From contig JAGQRL010000071.1 in NCBI GenBank assembly GCA_020425485.1, forward strand, positions 1 to 19,380: 19,380 nt of DNA. The letters run 5' to 3'. A model generated the notes under the pieces. That model saw only the letters and a list, made by a program, of their open reading frames with translations. It ran no database searches and was not told the origin of the DNA. A program made the translations under genes and the position numbers. This DNA comes from Rhodospirillaceae bacterium. GTDB lineage: Bacteria; Pseudomonadota; Alphaproteobacteria; DSM-16000; Inquilinaceae. This document shows positions 7,383-14,527 of the stretch, piece after piece; the stretch's first letter is position 1; every line of letters starts with the position of its first letter.

Positions 7383-8396
7383 ATGATCGAGCTCGCCGGC
7401 ATCGACGCATTGTTCCTCGCCTCTGCCGCCATCATCCTTGGCATCGTGCTGCTGGTGAAAGGCGGCGACTGGACGATCAACGGCGCCGTCTACGTCAGCG
7501 AGCGCCTGGGCGTGCCGCACATGGTGATCGGCTTCACCGTGGTGGCCTTCGGCACCTCGCTGCCGGAGCTGTTCGTTTCGGTGAACGCCAACCTCACCGG
7601 GTTCCCCGGCATCTCGCTGGGCAACGTGGTGGGGTCCAACATCGCCAACATCCTGCTGGTGATCGGGGTGACCGCCCTGATCGCCACGGTGCATGCCTCG
7701 GCCAAGGACACGCTGCGCGACATGGTGGTGATGCTGCTGTCCACGGCATTGCTGGTGGGGCTGATGTTCTACGGCTTCGTCGACCGCTGGGTCGGTGCCG
7801 TGATGTTCGGCGCCTTGGTGGCCTATGTGTTCTATCAGTACCTGCTGGCCCGCCGCGGCCGGCTGGAGGTGGAAGAGGTGGAGGAGCCGGAATTCTCCTC
7901 CATGGGCCTGGCGCTGCTGTTCCTGCTGCTGGGCCTGGTGCTGGTGACGGTGGGATCGGAGGTGCTGGTGCGCGGGGCCGTGCTGGGCGCCACCGTGCTG
8001 GGCGTGCCGGAGGCCGTCATCGGTGTCACCATCATCGCCTTCGGCACCTCGCTGCCGGAACTGGCCACCTGCATCGCCGCCGCGGCCAAGCGGCACACGG
8101 ACATCATCGTCGGCAACATCGTCGGCTCCAACGTGTTCAACATCCTGTCGATCATCGGCATCACCGCCCTGGTGGAGCCGCTGCATGTCGACCCGTCTCT
8201 GGGCGGCATCGACATGTGGGTGATGGTGGGATCGAGCGTGCTGTTCGCCCTGTGGCTGCTGCGCATCGGGCCGATCACCCGGCTGGTCGGCGCGGTCTGC
8301 GTGGTGGCCTATTGCGCCTTCGTCGTCAGCCAGTTCGGCGACGTGCTGTCGGAGTGGCTGTTCGGCGGCAGTGCCGCCGCGGCGACGTCCGGGTAG
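7383..8396 (+). CDS. Calcium/sodium antiporter, CaCA family (YrbG type)
   Basis: Predicted 337-aa inner-membrane exchanger with about ten hydrophobic segments in two inverted halves. The alpha-1 repeat reads GFTVVAFGTSLPEL (50-63) followed by GNVVGSNIANILLVIG (80-95). The alpha-2 repeat reads GVTIIAFGTSLPEL (214-227) followed by GNIVGSNVFNILSIIG (244-259). Glu62 and Glu226 are the expected cation-coordinating residues, and both GTSLPE and GNxVGSN motifs are intact. A short acidic loop, EVEEVEEPE (162-170), joins the halves. Family members exchange Ca2+ against Na+ or H+. It lies inside the Ter gene series, 106 bp after terA and 37 bp before the HAD-IB gene, which suggests a shared job in calcium handling. 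The RBS is weak (AGGA about 13 bases upstream), and the leader may be structured. Confidence 0.93.
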   Translation: MIELAGIDALFLASAAIILGIVLLVKGGDWTINGAVYVSERLGVPHMVIGFTVVAFGTSLPELFVSVNANLTGFPGISLGNVVGSNIANILLVIGVTALIATVHASAKDTLRDMVVMLLSTALLVGLMFYGFVDRWVGAVMFGALVAYVFYQYLLARRGRLEVEEVEEPEFSSMGLALLFLLLGLVLVTVGSEVLVRGAVLGATVLGVPEAVIGVTIIAFGTSLPELATCIAAAAKRHTDIIVGNIVGSNVFNILSIIGITALVEPLHVDPSLGGIDMWVMVGSSVLFALWLLRIGPITRLVGAVCVVAYCAFVVSQFGDVLSEWLFGGSAAAATSG

Positions 8397-8433
8397 GGGG
8401 CCGAGTAGGGGCCGGGGGGACGGGAACCGGAGG

Positions 8434-9120
8434 ATGGACCAGGCAGTGAGCGGCCAGGGAACGGCAGCCGAGGAAACGGCAAGCCAGGAGACGGCAAGCC
8501 AGGAGACGGCAGCGCGGGAAACGGCGGGCCAGGGCGGGGTCGCGGTGTTCGACTTCGACTGCACGCTGACGCGGGTCGACTCGCTGCTGCCGTGGCTGCG
8601 CGAGCTGGCCGGCCCGTGGCGCATGGCGGTCGCCCTGGTGCCCGCCGCCGGCGCCTTTCTCGGCGCCTGGGGCCGCGGCTGGGGGGCCCGGCGCACCGCG
8701 TTTAAGGATGCCCTGCTGGTGCATGTCACCCGCGGCCGCTCGGTCACCTCGGCCCAGGCGGCCGCCGAGCGGCTGGGCCGGCACCTGCGCTGGCTGGCCG
8801 ACCAGGAGGACCGCTTCGCCGCCCACCGGGCGCGCGGCGATTTCGTCGTCATCGCCACCGGCTCGCCGCGGCTGGTGGTGGAGATCCTCACCGCCGAGCG
8901 GTGCCGGCCCGATCTGCTGATCGGCACCGAGCTGGAGGTGGACGAAGACCAGCGGCTGACCGGGCGCATGCTCGGCGGCAATTGCGTGCGCGAGGAGAAG
9001 GCCCGGCGTGTCGCCGCCCTTCTGGCGCGCCAGGGACCGTTCCGCGAAAGCCACGGCTACGGCAACCTGCCCCATGATCGTTTGATGCTGGAGCTGGTGG
9101 ACCATGCCGTTGTCGTATAG
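8434..9120 (+). CDS. HAD-IB family hydrolase with N-terminal pentapeptide repeat
   Basis: Predicted 228-aa phosphatase of the SerB/CicA-like HAD-IB group. Motif I is VFDFDCTLT (38-46), with Asp40 as nucleophile and Asp42 as acid/base. Motif II is ATGS (141-144), the motif III Lys is probably Lys189, and motif IV is GYGNLPHDRLML (208-219), where Asp215 can bind Mg2+. A helical cap lies between motifs I and II. The substrate is unknown. Residues 14-33 are an acidic, Thr-rich tail of four ETAxx repeats ahead of the catalytic core, probably disordered. The start is uncertain: ATG 8434 has GGGGGGA about 13 bases upstream, whereas GTG 8446 has GGAGG 12 bases upstream. It follows the antiporter by 37 bp and precedes terD, so it likely belongs to the Ter cluster. 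Confidence 0.85.
   Translation: MDQAVSGQGTAAEETASQETASQETAARETAGQGGVAVFDFDCTLTRVDSLLPWLRELAGPWRMAVALVPAAGAFLGAWGRGWGARRTAFKDALLVHVTRGRSVTSAQAAAERLGRHLRWLADQEDRFAAHRARGDFVVIATGSPRLVVEILTAERCRPDLLIGTELEVDEDQRLTGRMLGGNCVREEKARRVAALLARQGPFRESHGYGNLPHDRLMLELVDHAVVV
8473..8532 (+). repeat. Four tandem 15-bp repeats encoding ETAxx
   Basis: Units at 8473-8487, 8488-8502, 8503-8517 and 8518-8532 follow the pattern GARACGGCAAGCCAG; the last two have diverged. They encode ETASQ, ETASQ, ETAAR and ETAGQ. A degenerate part-copy precedes them. Because the unit is a multiple of three, copy-number change would alter tail length without a frameshift. Confidence 0.85.
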
Positions 9121-9138
9121 TGGGCCTTCGTGTAGCGT
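9110..9138 (+). promoter_or_regulatory. Weak candidate promoter before terD
   Basis: TTGTCG (9110-9115) and TAGCGT (9133-9138) are separated by 17 bases, about 53 bases before the terD start. The -10 match is poor. The -35 overlaps the end of the HAD-IB gene. An internal promoter here is plausible because the gap before terD is 71 bp. Confidence 0.22.
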
Positions 9139-9191
9139 GAAGTAAAGTTGAGTGCAATCACCCGACAAGACACAGCACTGGGGAGCAGAAG

Positions 9192-9767
9192 ATGGCAGTT
9201 TCTCTCAACAAGGGCGGCAATGTCAGCCTGAGCAAGGAAGACCCGAACCTTAAGAACATCCTGGTCGGACTTGGCTGGGACGTGCGCGCGACCGATGGCA
9301 GCGATTTCGACCTGGACGCCAGCGTGTTCCTGCTGACCGAAGGGGGCAAGGTGCGGTCGGATCAGGACTTCATCTTCTACAACAACCTGCGCTCCAGCGA
9401 CGGCTCTGTGGAGCACACCGGCGACAACCGCACCGGTGTCGGCGAGGGCGACGACGAGGCGGTGAAGGTGGCGCTCGACCGCGTGCCGGCCGACGTGGCC
9501 AAGATCACGCTGGCGGTGACCATCCACGACGGCGAGGGCCGGCGGCAGAATTTCGGCATGGTCTCCAACGCCTTCATCCGCGTGCTCAACAACGACACCG
9601 GGCGCGAGCTGGCGCGCTACGACCTGTCGGAGGACGCCTCCACCGAAACGGCGATGATCTTCGGCGAGGTCTATCGCCACGGCGGCGAATGGAAGTTCCG
9701 CGCCGTCGGCCAGGGATACGCCGGGGGGCTGGCGCCGCTGGCCCGCAATTTCGGGGTCAACGTCTAA
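9192..9767 (+). CDS. terD: TerD family calcium-binding stress protein (first copy)
   Basis: Predicted 191-aa single-domain TerD/TerE protein of normal family length. All hallmark segments are present: VGLGWD (25-30), FDLDASVFLL (39-48), SDQDFIFYNNL (56-66), the acidic loop GDNRTGVGEGDDE (77-89), NFGMVSNAFIRV, and AMIFGEVYRHGGEWKFRAVG at the C-terminus. FDLDAS and the acidic loop supply the Asp residues known to bind Ca2+ in this family. It is expected to be cytosolic and induced by stress or oxyanions such as tellurite; the biochemical role is not settled. The ATG is preceded by GGGGAGC about 7 bases upstream. It pairs with a second terD 83 bp downstream; TerD or TerE cannot be told apart from sequence alone. 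Confidence 0.95.
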   Translation: MAVSLNKGGNVSLSKEDPNLKNILVGLGWDVRATDGSDFDLDASVFLLTEGGKVRSDQDFIFYNNLRSSDGSVEHTGDNRTGVGEGDDEAVKVALDRVPADVAKITLAVTIHDGEGRRQNFGMVSNAFIRVLNNDTGRELARYDLSEDASTETAMIFGEVYRHGGEWKFRAVGQGYAGGLAPLARNFGVNV

Positions 9768-9782
9768 GCCAGTGACCGGGCG

Positions 9783-9808
9783 CGGGCGGTGATGGAGATC
9801 GCCGCCCG
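9783..9808 (+). terminator. Stable hairpin between the two terD genes
   Basis: An 11-bp stem with one G-T wobble (9783-9793 with 9798-9808) closes a GGAG tetraloop, starting 15 bases after the terD stop. No T-run follows, so it may be a partial terminator or an RNA-processing barrier that sets the expression ratio of the two terD genes. Confidence 0.4.
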
Positions 9809-9850
9809 GAACCGGCGAACGCGACGGCGGATCCGAGAAAGGGGGCAGCC

Positions 9851-10429
9851 ATGGTGCTGGGACTGTTTCGCGGCGGCAACGTGTCGCTGAAGGACAAGAT
9901 CAAGAACATGAAGCGCGTGCTGATCGGCATGGGCTGGGACCCGCTGCCGGGCGGGCGCGGCCGGTTCGATCTCGACGTGTCGGTGTTCCTCGTCAACCGC
10001 AAGGGCAAGGTGGCCTATGACGAGGACTTCATCTTCTACAACAACCTGAAATCCGCCGACGGCGCGGTGGAGCACCTGGGCGACAACCGCACCGGCCAGG
10101 GCGAGGGCGACGACGAGCAGGTGACGATGGATCTGGAGGCGCTGTCGCCGGACATCGACAAGATCGTGTTCGCCGTGTCCATCCACGATGCCGAGCGGCG
10201 CGACCAGAACTTCGGCATGGTCTCCAACGCCTATATCCGGGTGGTGGACGGTGCAGCCAACGACGAGCTGGTGCGCTTCGACCTGACCGAAGGCGTGGCG
10301 CGCGAAACCGCGATGATCTTCGGCGAGCTGTACCGCAACAAGGACCATTGGAAGTTCAAGGCGGTGGGGCAGGGCTATGCCGAAGGGCTGAAGCGGCTGG
10401 CCGCCGACTATGGGGTGGAGGTGGAATAG
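9851..10429 (+). CDS. terD: TerD family calcium-binding stress protein (second copy)
   Basis: Predicted 192-aa TerD-family protein, a paralogue of the gene just upstream. It shares GMGWD (26-30), FDLDVSVFL (39-47), DEDFIFYNNLKSADGAVEH, the acidic loop GDNRTGQGEGDDE (77-89), NFGMVSNAYIRV and AMIFGELYRNKDHWKFKAVG. Both calcium-binding motifs are intact. It differs from the first copy in a longer basic N-terminus (LFRGG...KDKIKNMKR) and more Lys in the second half, so the two may have different partners. The ATG follows AAAGGGGG with about 6 bases of spacing. The next gene, encoding TerB-J, begins 65 bp downstream on the same strand, so cotranscription is likely. Confidence 0.95.
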   Translation: MVLGLFRGGNVSLKDKIKNMKRVLIGMGWDPLPGGRGRFDLDVSVFLVNRKGKVAYDEDFIFYNNLKSADGAVEHLGDNRTGQGEGDDEQVTMDLEALSPDIDKIVFAVSIHDAERRDQNFGMVSNAYIRVVDGAANDELVRFDLTEGVARETAMIFGELYRNKDHWKFKAVGQGYAEGLKRLAADYGVEVE

Positions 10430-10494
10430 GGCGGGTTCGCCGAGGGCGAATCCGGCTTCCACCTGGCGTGGAGCGACCGAGCGGGGGGAACCGG

Positions 10495-11241
10495 ATGTCG
10501 GACGGGCCAAACGGCACACCCGGCCGGGCGCTGACCACCCAGCAGGACGCCGAGCGGGCGGGCGAGCCCATCAGCCTCCTGGGGCGCATGCGCGATGCCC
10601 TGCTGCGGCCGTTCCAGGCGCCGCGCGACCCCACCCAGACGGTGGCGTTCACCATCGCCATCATCGCCCTGGCGGCGAAGATGGCCAAGGCGGACGGCCA
10701 TGTGAGCCAGCACGAGATCGCCGTGTTCCGCGAGCTGTTCCGGGTGCCGGTCAGCGAGCAGGGCAACCTGGAGCGGGTGTTCGACCTCGCCAAGCGGTCG
10801 GTGCATGGCTACGACAGCTACGCCAAGCGCCTGCGCCGCATGCTGGGCGAACGCGGCGACGTGCTGGAACGGGTGCTGGACGCCCTGTTCATCATCGCCT
10901 GCGCCGATGAGGGGCCGATCCTGGATAGCGAGGTCGCCTATCTGCGCAGCGTGGCGGAGCTTTTCGGCTTCGACGAAGCCCAGTTCGAGCAGCTTTTGGC
11001 CCAGCATGCCGGCAACCCGGACGATGCGCCCTATGCCGTGCTCGGCGTCCATCCGTCGATCACCGACGAGAGCCTGAAAGAGGTCTACCGGCGGCTGGTG
11101 CGCGACAATCACCCCGACCGGCTGTCCGGCATGGGCGTGCCGGGCGAGTTCATCACACTGGCCAACGAACGGCTGGCCCGCATCAACAACGCCTTCCACC
11201 GCATCCGCCGCGCCCGCGCCAGCCGCTCGGCGGACACCTGA
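10495..11241 (+). CDS. TerB-like domain plus C-terminal J domain (soluble DjlA-like)
   Basis: Predicted 248-aa protein. Residues about 48-165 form an alpha-helical TerB/DjlA-N domain with two acidic helix-start motifs, KMAKADGHVSQHE (62-74) and ACADEGPILDSE (135-146), the pattern linked to metal binding in TerB. Residues about 178-238 form a J domain, DAPYAVLGVHPSITDESLKE through RDNHPDRL, with the essential HPD at 206-208. Unlike classical DjlA there is no N-terminal membrane segment, so it is probably cytosolic. It would stimulate an Hsp70 (DnaK) ATPase, linking the Ter response to chaperones. Starting at ATG 10495 gives GGGGGGAA about 6 bases upstream; longer frames run into terD. It closes the plus-strand Ter series. 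Confidence 0.92.
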   Translation: MSDGPNGTPGRALTTQQDAERAGEPISLLGRMRDALLRPFQAPRDPTQTVAFTIAIIALAAKMAKADGHVSQHEIAVFRELFRVPVSEQGNLERVFDLAKRSVHGYDSYAKRLRRMLGERGDVLERVLDALFIIACADEGPILDSEVAYLRSVAELFGFDEAQFEQLLAQHAGNPDDAPYAVLGVHPSITDESLKEVYRRLVRDNHPDRLSGMGVPGEFITLANERLARINNAFHRIRRARASRSADT

Positions 11242-11445
11242 GGCGTTTCACGCCTTCGCCGCACCAGCCGTCCCCGCGGCCCGGTCATCCGGGTCATCGT
11301 AAAATTCGGCGGTTGCCGGATGGGTTAGGGGCCGGCGCCGATTGCGCCAAAGGCCGGGCGCCTGCGACGACGATCGGTCGCAGGGGCGAGCGCGCCACGG
11401 CGCGCGGATCGGCCCGCCGCGGGCGGGCATCTGGGGCGGAGTCGC
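11242..11445. terminator. Convergent intergenic region with several hairpins
   Basis: This 204-bp gap separates the Ter series (plus) from the aro-side genes (minus). It holds AGGCG-TTTCA-CGCCT directly at the TerB-J stop (11241-11255), a perfect 8-bp stem CCTGCGAC/GTCGCAGG with an 8-base loop (11361-11384), and a perfect 7-bp stem GCCCGCC/GGCGGGC with a 3-base loop (11412-11428). The last lies just downstream of the minus-strand gene. No T-runs follow, so termination here would be structural or Rho-assisted. No gene is seen. Confidence 0.5.
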
Positions 11446-11697
11446 TTAGGAGTGGTGGCCGCGCAGGTCGCGCCTGAGCGCGTCGATCTGGTCGAAGCTC
11501 TTCAGCACCGCTTCCGGCACGGTGCGCCGCTCCACGTCGCGGGGGCCGGCCGAACGGGTCATCACCAGTTCCAGAGCCTGGTGCAGGGCCTCGGCCACCG
11601 GCAGGTTGCGCTGGTCCAGGGCGAGCTGGCAGGCATCCAGGATCACGTCACTGATCCGGGTGAATTTGGGGTGCTCGCCTTCCGGCTTAGCCTGCAC
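11446..11697 (-). CDS. Conserved-looking small protein of unknown function (83 aa)
   Basis: Not assigned to a named family. From GTG 11697 the protein begins VQAKPEGEHPKFTRISD and continues with helical segments ILDACQLALDQRNLPVAEALHQALELVM and a C-terminal AVLKSFDQIDALRRDLRGHHS. It is probably soluble and all-helical, with no cysteine cluster, signal peptide or membrane segment. GTG 11697 is preferred because GGGGAG lies 6 bases upstream; an ATG at 11739 would add 14 low-complexity residues and has a poor site. It is the last gene of the minus-strand aroK-aroB-HlyC/CorC run, 82 bp (or 40 bp with the longer start) after the HlyC/CorC gene, so may be cotranscribed. Confidence 0.7.
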   Translation of the reverse strand: MQAKPEGEHPKFTRISDVILDACQLALDQRNLPVAEALHQALELVMTRSAGPRDVERRTVPEAVLKSFDQIDALRRDLRGHHS

Positions 11698-11779
11698 GGC
11701 AGTCTCCCCACCAGTTGTGCCCGCGGTGTGTCTCAGCATGCCCTATCTTACAAGCCCCAGTGTGGCACAACAAACGACT

Positions 11780-13063
11780 CTAGGCGCCGGCGTCCTCGGT
11801 GTCCGAAGGCGGCGTCAGCCGCAGCAGTGTGATCTGGTTGCGCTGCCTGCGCAGGATCTCGAACCGGAAGCCGTGAAAGGTGAAAACCTGGCCGACCTCT
11901 GGAATTCGCTGGGCCTCATACAGCACGAGCCCGGCAATCGTCGAGGCCGAATCGTCGGGCAGCCGCCATTCGAAGCGGCGGTTGAGGTCGCGGATGGTGA
12001 CCGTGCCGTCGATCAGCAGGCTGCCGTTGGGCTGCGGCCGCACGCCGGCCACCGGCAGGTCGTGCTCGTCGGCGATCTCGCCGACGATCTCCTCCAGGAT
12101 GTCTTCCAGCGTCACCACGCCTTGCAGGCTGCCGTATTCGTCCACCACCAGGGCGAAGTGTTCGCGCCGGGTGCGGAAGGCCTGGAGCTGGTCGATCAGC
12201 GAGGTGGTGTCGGGGATGAACCAGGGCTTGGCGGCCAGTTCGGTGATCGCCGCCTGGGTCAGATCGCCATCGTGCCGGCGCACCGCGCGCAGCAGGTCCT
12301 TGGCGTGCAGCACGCCGATCACATTGTCGGCATCGGATTCGAACAGGGGCACGCGGGTGTAGGGGCTGTCCACCACGGTGGCGATGATTTCCGACACCGG
12401 CTGGTCGACATCCACCGCCAGCACGTTGCGGCGGTGGGTCATGATCTCCGCCACCTCCACCTCGCCCAGTTCCAGGATGGAACGCAGCATGGCGCGCTCC
12501 ACCGCCACGTCCTGCTCGGGGCCGCGGTGCAGCTCGATGGCGCCGCGCAGCTCGTCCACATAGTCGCCCATGGATATGGCCGAGCGTCCGGCGCCGAACA
12601 GCCGCAGCAGCATGCGCACCAGGAAGGTGATGGCCTTCACGATGGGGAACAGGGCGGCGATCACCATGCGCAGCACCGGGGCGATGCCGCGGGCCATGGG
12701 GTCGGCGTGCTGGATGGCGTAGGTCTTGGGCAGCACCTCCGCGAAGATCAGCACCAGCAGCGTCATGATCACGGTGGCCAGCGGCACCGCCGCCTCGCCC
12801 ACCAGCGTGGTCAGCACCGCCGTCGCCATGGCGGTGGCGAGGATGTTGACCAGGTTGTTGCCCAGCAGGATGGCGCCGATCAGGTGCTCTTTGTTCTCGC
12901 GCAGCCGGTTCACCATCTTCGCCCGCGCATCGCCGTCCTGGGCGAGCTGGTGCATGCGGGCATGGCTGGCCGCGGTGAGGGCGGTTTCCGATCCGGAGAA
13001 GAACGCCGACAGCGCCAGGAGCAGCAGGATTGCCAGCGTGTTCAGAATGACAAAAAGGTCCAT
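11780..13063 (-). CDS. HlyC/CorC (CNNM/DUF21-CBS) family membrane protein
   Basis: Predicted 427-aa inner-membrane protein. The N-terminal CNNM/DUF21 domain (about 1-185) has four hydrophobic segments, including LAILLLLALSAFFSGSETAL (9-28) with the typical SGSETAL motif, GNNLVNILATAMAT, and VIMTLLVLIFAEVLPKT with the family's EVLPKT. A CBS pair follows (about 200-330, e.g. TRVPLFESDADNVIGVLHAK and EHFALVVDEYGSLQGVVTLE). A C-terminal CorC_HlyC domain (about 345-420) ends with FHGFRFEILRRQRNQITLLR. Family members are implicated in Mg2+ or other divalent-ion efflux and in ion homeostasis; the haemolysin name is historical. It lies in the aroK-aroB neighbourhood, an arrangement I associate with alphaproteobacteria. 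The start at ATG 13063 is supported by the immediate membrane segment; the RBS is weak. Confidence 0.95.
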   Translation of the reverse strand: MDLFVILNTLAILLLLALSAFFSGSETALTAASHARMHQLAQDGDARAKMVNRLRENKEHLIGAILLGNNLVNILATAMATAVLTTLVGEAAVPLATVIMTLLVLIFAEVLPKTYAIQHADPMARGIAPVLRMVIAALFPIVKAITFLVRMLLRLFGAGRSAISMGDYVDELRGAIELHRGPEQDVAVERAMLRSILELGEVEVAEIMTHRRNVLAVDVDQPVSEIIATVVDSPYTRVPLFESDADNVIGVLHAKDLLRAVRRHDGDLTQAAITELAAKPWFIPDTTSLIDQLQAFRTRREHFALVVDEYGSLQGVVTLEDILEEIVGEIADEHDLPVAGVRPQPNGSLLIDGTVTIRDLNRRFEWRLPDDSASTIAGLVLYEAQRIPEVGQVFTFHGFRFEILRRQRNQITLLRLTPPSDTEDAGA

Positions 13064-13069
13064 CGGCGT

Positions 13070-13264
13070 TTAGGGCCTGTCGAGGGTCAGCTCACCGACA
13101 CGGTTCGTAGCCGAAATCGCTGCTGACAAGGAGGAAAGCGCAAGGAAGTGCGGACCGCTTTCGAGCATTTCCGACGCCGTCAGCAGCAATCTTGGCTGAA
13201 CCCCAAAGGGGCTGGGCGCGAAACCGGCGCCACGTCGTCGCTCGTCGTCGAATATGCTCAGCAT
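13070..13264 (-). CDS. Possible 64-aa ORF between aroB and the HlyC/CorC gene
   Basis: The frame from ATG 13264 to TAA 13070 has AAGGAAGG just upstream of the start and ends 6 bases before the HlyC/CorC ATG, so it could be a translated leader that feeds ribosomes to that gene. Against it: codon use (CGA, CGA, AGA, ATA, TCA) has much lower third-position GC than neighbours, and the protein (MLSIFDDERRRGAGFAPSP...) shows no recognisable domain. It fills most of the 276-bp aroB-HlyC/CorC gap, where nothing else was seen. Confidence 0.3.
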   Translation of the reverse strand: MLSIFDDERRRGAGFAPSPFGVQPRLLLTASEMLESGPHFLALSSLSAAISATNRVGELTLDRP

Positions 13265-13339
13265 GTCCTTCCTTCTCGCTCCTCGTGGCGACGGCCCCGC
13301 GCCGCCAGCCGGATCGGTGCGATGGCCCTCGACGGGCCC

Positions 13340-14434
13340 CTAAGCAACCTGGTCCAAGGTTGCCGCGATGCGGGCGGGCTCGACATCGCGCAGGATCACC
13401 GCGCGGCCGATGCCTTCGGCGAGGATGAAGGTGAGGCGCCCGCCGGTGGTCTTCTTGTCCTTGGCCATCAGCGCCATCAGCCCGTCGCGGTCGGCGATGC
13501 CGGGCGGCGGCCGCACCGGCAGCCCCATGGCGGCCAGGTGGCGGCGCACCCGGGCGGCATCCTCTGCCGGGCACAGCCCCATGGCGACCGAGGTGTCGAA
13601 CGCCATCACCATGCCGATGGCCACCGCTTCGCCGTGCAGCAGGCGGTCGCCGAAGCCGGCGGCGGCTTCCAGCGCATGGCCGAAGGTGTGGCCCAGGTTG
13701 AGCAGGGCGCGGGCGCCGGATTCGCGCTCGTCCTGGCCGACGATCTCCGCCTTGGCGGCGACGCTCTGCACGATGGCGTGGGTGCGCGCCAAGCGGTCGC
13801 CGGCGATCACGCGGGGGCCGGCCTCCTCCAGCCAGGCGAAGAAGTCCGGCCGGTCGATCAGCCCGTATTTCGCCACCTCCGCATAGCCCGCCAGCAACTG
13901 ACGGTCCGGCAGGGTGTTGAGGGTGTCGATGTCGATCAGCACGGTGGCCGGCTGGTGGAAGGCGCCGATCAGGTTCTTGCCGTGCCGGCTGTTCACCCCG
14001 GTCTTGCCGCCGACGGAGCTGTCCACCTGGGCCAGCAGGGTCGTCGGCACCTGCACGAAGGGCAGGCCGCGCAGCGCCACGGCGGCGAGGAAGCCGGCGA
14101 GATCGCCGACCACGCCGCCGCCCAGGGCCACCACCGTGGTCTTGCGGTCGATGCCCAGCGCCAGCATGCGCTCCAGCGTGTCGCCGGCCCGCTCCCAGCT
14201 CTTGGTGGCCTCGCCGGCCGGCACCGTCAGCGTGTCGCAGCGGATCTCCGCGGTGGCCAGCGCTGCGGTGAGGCGCTCGGCATAGAGCGGCCCCACCCGG
14301 TCGTCAGTGATGACGACGGCGCGCGGCTCGTCCATCAGCGGGCGCAGCAGGGCGCCGGCGCGGCCGATCACTCCCGGAGCTATGTGGATGTCGTAGCTGC
14401 GCGGTCCGAGGTCGACGCGCACGGTCTCAGTCAT
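13340..14434 (-). CDS. aroB: 3-dehydroquinate synthase
   Basis: Predicted 364-aa enzyme converting DAHP to 3-dehydroquinate, second step of the shikimate pathway, using NAD+ and a divalent metal in the cytoplasm. Clear motifs: NAD-binding GGGVVGDLAGF (105-115), VPTTLLAQVDSSVGGKTGVN (129-148), GYAEVAKYG (183-191, Glu186 as metal ligand), LGHTFGHALE (247-256, His249) and LLHGEAVAIGM (265-275, His267). Length is normal. It follows aroK on the same strand with a 93-bp gap that carries a duplicated 20-bp element. An operon with aroK is the usual arrangement. The start at ATG 14434 fits the family N-terminus. Confidence 0.97.
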   Translation of the reverse strand: MTETVRVDLGPRSYDIHIAPGVIGRAGALLRPLMDEPRAVVITDDRVGPLYAERLTAALATAEIRCDTLTVPAGEATKSWERAGDTLERMLALGIDRKTTVVALGGGVVGDLAGFLAAVALRGLPFVQVPTTLLAQVDSSVGGKTGVNSRHGKNLIGAFHQPATVLIDIDTLNTLPDRQLLAGYAEVAKYGLIDRPDFFAWLEEAGPRVIAGDRLARTHAIVQSVAAKAEIVGQDERESGARALLNLGHTFGHALEAAAGFGDRLLHGEAVAIGMVMAFDTSVAMGLCPAEDAARVRRHLAAMGLPVRPPPGIADRDGLMALMAKDKKTTGGRLTFILAEGIGRAVILRDVEPARIAATLDQVA

Positions 14435-14466
14435 GGAAGGGTGGGGTCTGTCGCCATTGCCACCTC

Positions 14467-14508
14467 CCGATGTACCGCGAAGCGGCGGCCGATGTACAGC
14501 AAAGCGGC
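14467..14508. repeat. Imperfect direct repeat between aroK and aroB
   Basis: Positions 14467-14486 and 14489-14508 match at 18 of 20 bases: CCGATGTACCGCGAAGCGGC and CCGATGTACAGCAAAGCGGC. The spacing is 22 bp, about two helical turns. It lies 33-74 bp upstream of the aroB start and could be a binding site for a dimeric regulator or a chance tandem duplication. Confidence 0.7.
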
Positions 14509-14527
14509 ACGCTGTGGGGACGCGAAC

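Noticed and set aside
7341..8981. 546-aa minus-strand frame over the antiporter and HAD-IB genes
   Set aside because: Low-complexity His/Gln-rich product; the plus strand encodes clear exchanger and HAD motifs.
11522..13126. 534-aa plus-strand frame over the HlyC/CorC gene
   Set aside because: Shadow of the minus-strand HlyC/CorC gene; His/Gly/Gln-rich with no domain.
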